Assembly: GCA_018968995.1 (NCBI GenBank)
Contig: JAGWZD010000165.1
Location: 1 to 5,356, forward strand
Length of the DNA: 5,356 bases
Direction: 5' to 3'
Origin: Bdellovibrionales bacterium
Lineage (GTDB): Bacteria; Bdellovibrionota; UBA1018
Positions within the stretch are counted from its first letter, which is position 1. Each line of letters opens with the position of its first letter. The notes beneath the pieces are model-generated. The model saw only the letters and a list, made by a program, of their open reading frames with translations, was not told where the DNA came from and searched no databases. Positions 1-5,356 of this stretch are shown piece after piece. A program made the position numbers and the translations under genes.

Positions 1-2
1 TG

Positions 3-959
3 GGCTTTCTGTCCTGCCTGAACTCCGATGTGAGAATAAAACGTCTCAATAAACAGTCTTCCAATGGTCTTTCGCTTTTTCTCGGGGTCCGTGACTCCGC
101 GAAGCTCTTTCCAAAAAACTTCGCGCGCATCAATCACTTCAAGATCAATGTTGGGGTAAGGAGCAAAAAATTTCTTTAAATCGGGAAGATCGTAGGCACG
201 AAGAAACCCATGATCCACCATGATGGCTTTCACGCGAGTCACTTGAGATAAGAGAACTGCAAGAACCGTAGAATCCGTGCCACCTGAAACAGCACAATAA
301 AGCTCAGGAACATCCCGAAGCTCGTGCCTGAGTCGTGCTAGCGTTTTCTCCAAGGCCTGTGAAACGCTCCACTCTCCAGCGCGGACTCCGCAGATTTTCT
401 GCGCGAAGTTCAGAAAGATCTCTTCGCCAAATTGAGAGTGATACACTTCAGGATGAAACTGAAGCGCCCAGATCTGCTTCTTCGGCATCCAAAAGGCAGC
501 GATCTTGCCCTCAGATCTCAGAAAAACTTCCGCACCCTCAGGAACAGCAACCACGCTATCGCCATGGCTCATCCACACTCGAAAACGCTCAGAAATGCCT
601 GATAAAAACGGACCTGCCTCTACTCCAGGTACCCGGTCCACCCAGCCCTGCCCGTACTCGCGATGAGTGGAGGCCTCCACCTTTCCGCCAAAATGCCTGG
701 CAATAAACTGATAGCCAAAGCAGATCGCCAAGATGGGAAGATTCATCTCCAGAAGCGAAGCGTCCGGGTCCACACCCGTTCCGACACTCGAGGGCGAACC
801 TGAAAGCACAATGCCTTGCAGTTTCCCGTTTGGAAATTCCTGATGGAGAGCTTGAACAGTCGTCTTGGATGGAAAAACTTGAGCTTGAAACCCCAGCCGC
901 CTGAAGCGTTTGGCGATCAGCTGAGTGTACTGCGAGCCAAAATCCACAATCGCAATCAT
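3..959 (-). CDS. guaA: GMP synthase (glutamine-hydrolysing), N-terminal 319 codons, cut by left edge
   Basis: This cytosolic enzyme converts XMP, ATP and glutamine to GMP, the last step of guanine nucleotide synthesis. I translated it by hand because it has no stop codon inside the window. It opens with [16 protein letters not shown], the typical GuaA start. The class I glutamine amidotransferase domain fills about residues 1-195, with nucleophile Cys80 in CFGYQ and the His169/Glu171 pair in QFHPEV. The ATP pyrophosphatase domain follows, with the PP-loop SGGTDST at 225-231, the VDHGFLR motif at 248-254 and GVTDPEKKRK further on. Bacterial GuaA is usually about 510-525 residues, so the end of the synthetase domain and the dimerisation domain lie outside the window. 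The PP-loop reads SGGTDST rather than the common SGGVDSS, and the nucleophile motif CFGYQ rather than CYGMQ or CYGHQ; both keep the key residues. The ATG overlaps the guaB stop as ATGA and has a strong Shine-Dalgarno. Identification is secure. Confidence 0.97.
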   Translation of the reverse strand, partial: MIAIVDFGSQYTQLIAKRFRRLGFQAQVFPSKTTVQALHQEFPNGKLQGIVLSGSPSSVGTGVDPDASLLEMNLPILAICFGYQFIARHFGGKVEASTHREYGQGWVDRVPGVEAGPFLSGISERFRVWMSHGDSVVAVPEGAEVFLRSEGKIAAFWMPKKQIWALQFHPEVYHSQFGEEIFLNFAQKICGVRAGEWSVSQALEKTLARLRHELRDVPELYCAVSGGTDSTVLAVLLSQVTRVKAIMVDHGFLRAYDLPDLKKFFAPYPNIDLEVIDAREVFWKELRGVTDPEKKRKTIGRLFIETFYSHIGVQAGQKA

Positions 960-2437
960 GACTCACCTCCGACGCTGTAGTTCGGAGCCTCAGCTGTGAT
1001 CGCCACATCATGAACATGGCTTTCTCTTAAGCCTCCTGCGGTGATCTGACGGAAGCGCGCTTTCTCCACCAGTTGCTGAAGGTCCGCCGCACCCACATAC
1101 CCCATGCCGGCTCGAAGGCCACCGAGCATCTGCTCCACCACATGCTTCAGAGGTCCTTTATACGGAACGCGGGCTTCGACGCCTTCGGGAACGAGCTTAT
1201 TACTGTCTTTGACTCCAGCTTGTCCGTAACGATCTTTCGAGCCCTGCTTCATGGCGCCTAAAGAGCCCATGCCTCGGTAAAGCTTATAGCTTCGTCCTCC
1301 AAACAGCACTCGCTCGCCAGGCGACTCGTCAGTGCCAGCAAAAAGAGATCCCATCATGACGGCGTGAGCACCAGCTGCAAGCGCCTTGGTGACGTCTCCG
1401 GAATACCGAATGCCGCCATCAGCGATTACTCCCACTTGGGGAAATTTCGACCGGATAAAGCGTGCGACTTCGTAAACAGCCGTAAATTGAGCCACTCCAA
1501 TTCCACTGACAATTCGTGTGGTGCAAATCGAGCCTGGGCCGATTCCCACTTTCACGATATCCGCGCCTGCCGTGCAAAGAGCCTCAGCCCCTGAGGCCGT
1601 CGCCACGTTTCCCGCAATGAGCGGAAGCTTGGGATATTTTTTTCTCAGTCGGCTAATCATTTGAATCACGCCAGCGCTGTGTCCGTGCGCAGAATCAATC
1701 ACCAAGCAATCCGCACCAGCTCCGACTAAAAGCTCGGCCCGGCGATCTTCATTATCGGAAACCCCTACGGCTGCAGCGACTCGAAGGGATCCTTTTTCAT
1801 CGCGCGAGGCGAGAGGATGTTCTTGAGCCATTCGTAAGTCGCGACTCGTGATCAAGCCGCCCAATTGGCCATCGGGGTTGACCAAAGGAAGCTTTTCGAC
1901 TTTGTTTTTGAGAAAAAACTCGCGCGCCTGCGCGATGCTTGCCCCCACGGGTAGACTTAAAGCCGGAGCACTCATCACTTGTCCGACTTGCAGCTTTAAG
2001 TCGCTGATGTAGCGAATGTCGCGCTGAGTGCACATTCCCACAAGCCGCCCTGACGCATCCAGAACCGGAAAGCCAGAGACGCCGGTTTCCTGCATCACTT
2101 GGCGGACTCTTTCAATCGAGTCCGTCACCTGAACGGCTACAGGGTCCGCAATCACCGCGTGCTGAAATCGCTTCACGCGCCTGACTTCAGCCGCCTGATC
2201 TTCGGCAGGCATATTTTTATGTAAAACACCCAGGCCTCCCAGCAGGGCCAGAGAGATCGCCGTATCGGCTTCGGTAACGGTGTCCATCGCCGCCGATAGT
2301 AGTGGCACACTCAGTGTGAGTGGCCCTACTCGGGTGGCCACCGAGACTTCAGTCGGTAGGACCGATGAATAACCGGGTTCTAAAAGAACATCATCAAACG
2401 CCAAACTTAAAGGGAGTGAAAAATGGAGGGGTTCCAT
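956..2437 (-). CDS. guaB: Inosine-5'-monophosphate dehydrogenase, complete
   Basis: This cytosolic, normally tetrameric enzyme oxidises IMP to XMP with NAD+, the committed step to guanine nucleotides. With the ATG at 2437 it has 493 residues, close to the usual 485-490. The N-terminus carries the family stretch [17 protein letters not shown] (residues 12-28) and the AAMDTVTE motif. Two CBS domains, the usual site of regulatory nucleotide binding, are inserted at about 95-150 and 152-205. The catalytic loop [11 protein letters not shown] (298-308) holds nucleophile Cys305. The IMP phosphate-binding region [11 protein letters not shown] is at 338-348, the [14 protein letters not shown] segment at 362-375, and the mobile flap Arg403-Tyr404 in KDRYGQ. 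The frame stays open upstream to an ATG at 2548, but that 37-residue extension is not family-like, runs through the promoter and overlaps the divergent gene, so 2437 is chosen. No Shine-Dalgarno precedes this start; the transcript appears leaderless. The gene ends in a four-base overlap with guaA. Confidence 0.97.
   Translation of the reverse strand: MEPLHFSLPLSLAFDDVLLEPGYSSVLPTEVSVATRVGPLTLSVPLLSAAMDTVTEADTAISLALLGGLGVLHKNMPAEDQAAEVRRVKRFQHAVIADPVAVQVTDSIERVRQVMQETGVSGFPVLDASGRLVGMCTQRDIRYISDLKLQVGQVMSAPALSLPVGASIAQAREFFLKNKVEKLPLVNPDGQLGGLITSRDLRMAQEHPLASRDEKGSLRVAAAVGVSDNEDRRAELLVGAGADCLVIDSAHGHSAGVIQMISRLRKKYPKLPLIAGNVATASGAEALCTAGADIVKVGIGPGSICTTRIVSGIGVAQFTAVYEVARFIRSKFPQVGVIADGGIRYSGDVTKALAAGAHAVMMGSLFAGTDESPGERVLFGGRSYKLYRGMGSLGAMKQGSKDRYGQAGVKDSNKLVPEGVEARVPYKGPLKHVVEQMLGGLRAGMGYVGAADLQQLVEKARFRQITAGGLRESHVHDVAITAEAPNYSVGGES
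963..970 (-). promoter_or_regulatory. Shine-Dalgarno of guaA inside the guaB 3' end
   Basis: On the minus strand the bases read GGAGGTGA, followed by GTC and then the guaA ATG. This matches the anti-Shine-Dalgarno over eight bases, with six bases between GGAGG and the start codon. The motif is built from the last sense codons of guaB (Gly-Gly-Glu-Ser). It fixes the guaA start and shows that this organism uses classical Shine-Dalgarno initiation at internal operon genes. Confidence 0.9.
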
Positions 2438-2438
2438 G

Positions 2439-2470
2439 GTCGGTATATAGTAGGTGAGCCCTGAACCGAC
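2439..2470. repeat. Inverted repeat GTCGGT / ACCGAC flanking the guaB -10 box
   Basis: GTCGGT at 2439-2444 and its exact complement ACCGAC at 2465-2470 are six-base arms separated by 20 bp, with a centre-to-centre distance of 26 bp. One arm overlaps the guaB -35 element and the other lies between the -10 box and the start codon. It could be a repressor site or a coincidence; arms this short are expected by chance fairly often. Confidence 0.3.
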
Positions 2471-2472
2471 AA
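2444..2472 (-). promoter_or_regulatory. Predicted guaBA promoter (leaderless type)
   Basis: On the minus strand TTGTCG (2472-2467) and TATATA (2449-2444) are separated by exactly 17 bp and each matches the sigma70-type consensus at four of six positions. Only six bases, CCGACC, lie between the -10 box and the guaB ATG. Transcription would therefore start at or within a base or two of the ATG, giving an mRNA with no leader. The absence of any GGAGG-like sequence before the ATG agrees with this. The call rests on sequence matching alone. Confidence 0.6.
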
Positions 2473-2509
2473 CAGGGAAATGGCCTGTAGTTTGCGCTTT
2501 TTTGCAGGG
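2459..2509. repeat. Cluster of CAGGG/CCTG motifs between the two divergent promoters
   Basis: The motif CCCTG occurs at 2459-2463, ACAGG(G) at 2472-2477, CCTGT at 2484-2488 and CAGGG at 2505-2509. Two pairs form short inverted repeats: CCCTG-N9-CAGGG (2459-2477) and ACAGG-N7-CCTGT (2472-2488). The cluster begins within the guaB -35 to -10 spacer and ends just before the plus-strand -35 box. This placement would suit a regulator acting on both genes. No known regulator site is recognised and the arms are only five bases long. Confidence 0.3.
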
Positions 2510-2538
2510 TTGACCCCTCGCCTCCCCTTCATTAAAGT
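2510..2538 (+). promoter_or_regulatory. Predicted promoter of the sarcosine/dimethylglycine dehydrogenase-like gene (leaderless type)
   Basis: TTGACC at 2510-2515 (five of six consensus bases) and TAAAGT at 2533-2538 (four of six) are exactly 17 bp apart. The ATG at 2547 is eight bases beyond the -10 box, so the expected start of transcription falls at about 2545-2547, essentially on the start codon. The bases before the ATG (AAAGTGCGGCCCC) contain no Shine-Dalgarno. A second leaderless transcript is inferred. Confidence 0.6.
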
Positions 2539-2546
2539 GCGGCCCC

Positions 2547-5012
2547 ATGCCAACTCAAAAGCCCTTTGTCGAGCTCCCGAAACAAGCACGTGTGGTCATC
2601 ATTGGAGGAGGTGTGATCGGTACCTCGATTGCCTACCATCTGGCCCATATGGGTTGGAACGATACGGTTCTTCTGGAACGAGATAAGCTCACTTCGGGTA
2701 CCACTTGGCATGCAGCAGGCTTGATGGTGACCTTCGGCTCCACATCCGAGACTTCCACTGAACTACGAAAGTACACTCGTGATCTCTATAAACGTCTTGA
2801 GGCGGAGACAGGCCAGGCCACTGGCCTCAAGCAAATGGGCTTTATCGAAGTGGCCACCTGTAAGGACACCCTGGAAGAGTATCGACGCGTTTCGGCGTTC
2901 AACCGCTTCTGCGGCGTCGATGTTCAAGAAATCTCTCCAGGGCAAGTGAAAGAGCTCTTCCCGCTAGCTCGGGTAAACGATATTGAGGCGGGTTTTTACG
3001 TCAAGGACGATGGCATCGTAAATCCTGTCGACGTGACGATGGCCCTCGGCAAGGGTGCTCGCATGCAGGGCGCAAAAGTCATCGAAGGGGTTGCCGTCAA
3101 AGCGGTCCTCCAAAAAAATGGCCGTGTCACTGGCGTGAGCACCGATCAGGGCGACATCCAGTGCGAATACGTCGTGAATTGCGCAGGAATGTGGGCCCGT
3201 GAGCTTGGCGCAAGATCTGGGGTGAATATCCCGAACCAAGCCGCAGAACACTACTACCTCATCACTGAGGAAATTCATGATCTCCCGAAGAATATGCCCG
3301 TGCTCGAGGACCCCTCGCACCACACCTACATCCGCGAGGAAGTAGGCGGGCTCATGGTGGGCCTATTTGAGCCCGTTTGCGCTCCTTGGAAAATCGAAGG
3401 CATTCCTCATGATTTTTCGTTTGGCGAAATTCCTCCCGATTGGGACCGCATGGGGCCATACCTCGAAAAAGCCATGTCCCGCGTGCCGCGCTCTCTGGAA
3501 GTCGGCGTGAAAAAATTCTTCTGCGGGCCCGAGAGCTTTACTCCGGATTTGCGCCCAATTGTGGGCGAAGCCCCTGAAGTCAAAAACTACTTTGTAGCGG
3601 CTGGACTCAACTCCATTGGAATTCTCACCGGAGGCGGAATGGGCCGCCTGGTTGCTGGTTGGATTGTGAACGGTCGTCCCGACATGGACGTCACCGGCAT
3701 GAATGTGGATCGATTGCTTCCTTATCAATCGAACCCCGCCTACAGGCGAGAGCGCACCGTCGAGATGCTGGGGATGGTCTACAAATGCCATTACCCCACC
3801 AAATCCCCCGAAACAGCACGTGGGGCAAAGCGATCTCCGCTCCATGACCGCTTAGCAGCGCATGGAGCCTACTTTAAGGACGTCTCCGGCTGGGAGAGCC
3901 CCGACTGGTACGCGCCACCCGAGCATGAGGCGAAAGTCGATAAGCTTTCTTGGGGGCGAATGAACTGGTTTCCGTGGTGGAAAGCCGAACATGAAGCTGC
4001 CCGAAATGGGGTCATTCTCATGGACATGTCCTTTATGTGTAAGTTCATGGTCCAGGGACGTGACGCCGGCAAGTGCTTAAACGAAATTTCGGCCAATCAC
4101 GTCGATGGGCAGACAGGAATGATTACCTACACGCAGTGGCTGAATGCGGGTGGAAAGCTTGAGGCAGACCTCACTGTAACGAAGCTTGCCGAGGACAAAT
4201 TTTTTGTCGTCGTCACCGATACCCAGCTTCGACACGCGGAAACCTGGATGAAGCGAAACATCCCAGATAGCGCTCATGCTTTCGTCACAGATGTGACCTC
4301 CGGATATGCTCAGATCAATATTCAGGGACCACGCTCGCGCGAGTTGTTACAATCCCTGACAACCGCTGATCTTTCGAACGAAGCTTTCCCGTTTCGCACG
4401 GCTCGTGAGATCGACATGGGATATGCCCGGGTGCTCTGCATTCGCATCACTTATCTCGGCGAGCTAGGATATGAGCTTTTTATCCCCTCCGAGCAAGCCA
4501 CCCATGTTTACGATCTGCTGGTGAGGGCAGGCACAAAATTCGGTCTTCGCCATGCTGGTTTGAAAGCACTGGCCTCTCTTCGTATGGAAAAAGGCTACCG
4601 TGACTACGGTCATGACATCGACAATACAGATAATGCCTTTGAAACCGGACTGGGCTTTGCGGTGGATCTGAAGAAACCGAGCTTCATCGGTCGCGAAGAG
4701 GCCTTAAAGCAAAAAGCATCCCCGCTCACCCGTAGACTCGTTCAGGTCCTCATTCAGGACCCCGAACCACTCATGTACCACGCGGAAGTCGTGTACCGAA
4801 ATGGCAAGGCCGTGGGCTACGTGCGCGCAGCATCTTACGGTCACACCTTAGGTGGCGCCGTGGGTCTGGCGATGATCGAAGCCGGTGTGCCGGTAGACGC
4901 CGCCTATTTGAGCGACGCGAAGTGGGAAGTCGAGATCAACGGCAAGAAATACCCCGCGATCGCCTCACTGAAGCCGCTTTATGATCCCGAGATGAAGAAG
5001 ATCAAAAGTTAA
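2547..5012 (+). CDS. FAD-dependent oxidoreductase fused to tetrahydrofolate aminomethyltransferase domain; sarcosine/dimethylglycine dehydrogenase family
   Basis: The 821 residues match the four-domain family of dimethylglycine and sarcosine dehydrogenases. The DAO-type FAD domain (about 15-375) starts with VVIIGGGVIG (Gly20, Gly22 and Gly25) and the acidic residue Glu44 that ends the second strand. TSGTTWHAAGLM follows; His55 aligns with the histidine that covalently binds FAD in mammalian members. A short central domain spans about 380-440. The folate-binding GCV_T module (about 445-715) shows the Trp-rich entry segment, DMSFMCKFMVQG, EADLTV with the candidate folate-binding Asp541, YLGELGYEL (636-644) and LRMEKGYRDYGHDID (678-692). 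The GCV_T C-terminal domain covers about 725-815. By family knowledge it would oxidatively demethylate an N-methylglycine compound, pass electrons to a flavoprotein carrier such as ETF, and form 5,10-methylene-tetrahydrofolate. There is no signal peptide, so it is probably cytosolic. The ATG is the first possible start after the in-frame stop at 2511-2513. The exact substrate cannot be read from sequence, so no gene symbol is given. Confidence 0.92.
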   Translation: MPTQKPFVELPKQARVVIIGGGVIGTSIAYHLAHMGWNDTVLLERDKLTSGTTWHAAGLMVTFGSTSETSTELRKYTRDLYKRLEAETGQATGLKQMGFIEVATCKDTLEEYRRVSAFNRFCGVDVQEISPGQVKELFPLARVNDIEAGFYVKDDGIVNPVDVTMALGKGARMQGAKVIEGVAVKAVLQKNGRVTGVSTDQGDIQCEYVVNCAGMWARELGARSGVNIPNQAAEHYYLITEEIHDLPKNMPVLEDPSHHTYIREEVGGLMVGLFEPVCAPWKIEGIPHDFSFGEIPPDWDRMGPYLEKAMSRVPRSLEVGVKKFFCGPESFTPDLRPIVGEAPEVKNYFVAAGLNSIGILTGGGMGRLVAGWIVNGRPDMDVTGMNVDRLLPYQSNPAYRRERTVEMLGMVYKCHYPTKSPETARGAKRSPLHDRLAAHGAYFKDVSGWESPDWYAPPEHEAKVDKLSWGRMNWFPWWKAEHEAARNGVILMDMSFMCKFMVQGRDAGKCLNEISANHVDGQTGMITYTQWLNAGGKLEADLTVTKLAEDKFFVVVTDTQLRHAETWMKRNIPDSAHAFVTDVTSGYAQINIQGPRSRELLQSLTTADLSNEAFPFRTAREIDMGYARVLCIRITYLGELGYELFIPSEQATHVYDLLVRAGTKFGLRHAGLKALASLRMEKGYRDYGHDIDNTDNAFETGLGFAVDLKKPSFIGREEALKQKASPLTRRLVQVLIQDPEPLMYHAEVVYRNGKAVGYVRAASYGHTLGGAVGLAMIEAGVPVDAAYLSDAKWEVEINGKKYPAIASLKPLYDPEMKKIKS

Positions 5013-5033
5013 CCGCTGGATCATCGACCTCGC

Positions 5034-5354
5034 CTACTCGACCTGAGTGGTGAGCTCGACCTGGTAGGGGGCGTTCACATTTACGGATAAGCTTTCGAGA
5101 AAGCCTTGCCTAAAACTGATAAAGGCCGCTTTTCCTGAAACGCTGGGGTTCAGAATGATGCCGCCACTCACGTCTTTTGAAACGCCATTTTGAGTCAACC
5201 TTGCGCTAATAATCTTCAGCGAATTAAATGAACACTTCGAGACCGATCCGGGTTTGGCGCTCGATACAATTGTATTTGCTAAGCTTTGAAGAAGCCGATC
5301 CCAATTTGCATCACACAGGTCAAACGACCCGCCGCCAAACATATCCGTCAGCTC
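5034..5354 (-). CDS. C-terminal part of an unidentified protein, possibly VWA-type surface protein; cut by right edge
   Basis: The frame runs from the right edge to a TAG at 5036-5034 and gives 106 complete codons. It stays open above the internal ATG at 5342 (residues ELTD precede it), so that ATG is probably not the start. The visible start, ELTDMFGGGSFDLCDANWDRLLQSLA, resembles the end of bacterial VWA-domain proteins, where a 'GG...IC..DW...L..L' pattern closes the domain. The rest is rich in Ser, Val, Asn and Gly with alternating hydrophobic residues, suggesting a small beta-rich tail. Two cysteines are present (in FDLC and SKC). The VWA link is pattern memory and not a firm family assignment. 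The gene converges on the dehydrogenase gene with only 21 bp between the stop codons. Confidence 0.55.
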   Translation of the reverse strand, partial: ELTDMFGGGSFDLCDANWDRLLQSLANTIVSSAKPGSVSKCSFNSLKIISARLTQNGVSKDVSGGIILNPSVSGKAAFISFRQGFLESLSVNVNAPYQVELTTQVE

Positions 5355-5356
5355 AT

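Noticed and set aside
335..706. Plus-strand reading frame opposite guaA
   Set aside because: Its low-complexity Arg/Ser/Pro-rich product lies entirely antisense to well-conserved GuaA sequence, so it is a shadow of the real gene.
2489..2507. Possible PurR-like box (GTTTGCGC followed by TTTTTTGCAG) upstream of guaB
   Set aside because: Only one half-site resembles the E. coli PurR operator; the second half is missing at the expected spacing, and nothing shows that this organism has PurR.
2438..2548. A 37-residue N-terminal extension of guaB starting at an ATG at 2548
   Set aside because: The extension does not resemble IMP dehydrogenase, would run through both predicted promoters and would overlap the start of the divergent gene. 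The ATG at 2437 gives the normal family length.
3363..3845. 160-codon minus-strand reading frame opposite the dehydrogenase
   Set aside because: It lies fully inside the conserved FAD and central domains on the other strand and has no family resemblance or separate promoter.
5013..5062. Possible terminator between the convergent genes, and three copies of TCGACCT (5024, 5038, 5056)
   Set aside because: The only hairpin found (CTACTC/GAGTGG around 5034-5050) is weak, includes a G-U pair and has no T-run on either strand. The seven-base repeats are irregularly spaced and extend into coding sequence.
5034..5342. Treating the right-hand frame as a complete 102-residue protein starting at 5342
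   Set aside because: The frame continues open to the window edge, the ATG has no Shine-Dalgarno visible in the few upstream bases, and the residues before it fit the same protein.
1..5356. Mobile element, CRISPR, phage, tRNA/rRNA or a novel defence system
   Set aside because: No transposase, integrase, repeat-spacer pattern, structured RNA or defence domain was seen; coding density is high with ordinary metabolic genes.

Overview
The window reads as an ordinary bacterial chromosomal segment with four protein-coding genes, two of them cut by the window edges. It has a mixed, moderately GC-rich codon style and no sign of mobile DNA, phage, CRISPR or RNA genes. I cannot name the organism. The four-domain folate-linked dehydrogenase and a possible VWA-type surface protein fragment would suit a Gram-negative environmental bacterium, perhaps a Bdellovibrionota or Deltaproteobacteria relative, but this is weak inference.

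Layout. On the minus strand lies the guanine nucleotide operon guaB-guaA. guaB (IMP dehydrogenase, 956-2437) is complete. It overlaps guaA (GMP synthase, 3-959, C-terminal part beyond the left edge) by the four bases ATGA, and a strong Shine-Dalgarno for guaA is embedded in the last codons of guaB. A 109-bp divergent promoter region (2438-2546) separates guaB from a plus-strand gene (2547-5012). That gene encodes an 821-residue FAD-dependent oxidoreductase fused to a tetrahydrofolate-binding aminomethyltransferase module, of the sarcosine/dimethylglycine dehydrogenase family. A convergent minus-strand reading frame (from 5034, open to the right edge) is the C-terminal part of an unidentified protein.

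How the genes fit together. GuaB oxidises IMP to XMP and GuaA aminates XMP to GMP, so the operon is the complete IMP-to-GMP branch. The divergent dehydrogenase is predicted to demethylate an N-methylated glycine derivative and pass the one-carbon unit to tetrahydrofolate. If the substrate is sarcosine, it also yields glycine. Both products feed purine synthesis, so shared control across the divergent promoter region is plausible but not shown.

The most notable signal is in that region. Each divergent gene has a recognisable -35/-10 pair with exact 17-bp spacing, placed so that transcription would begin at or within a few bases of the ATG. Neither start codon has a Shine-Dalgarno. Both transcripts therefore look leaderless, in contrast to guaA, which has a near-perfect Shine-Dalgarno. 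I found no convincing undescribed multi-gene system.
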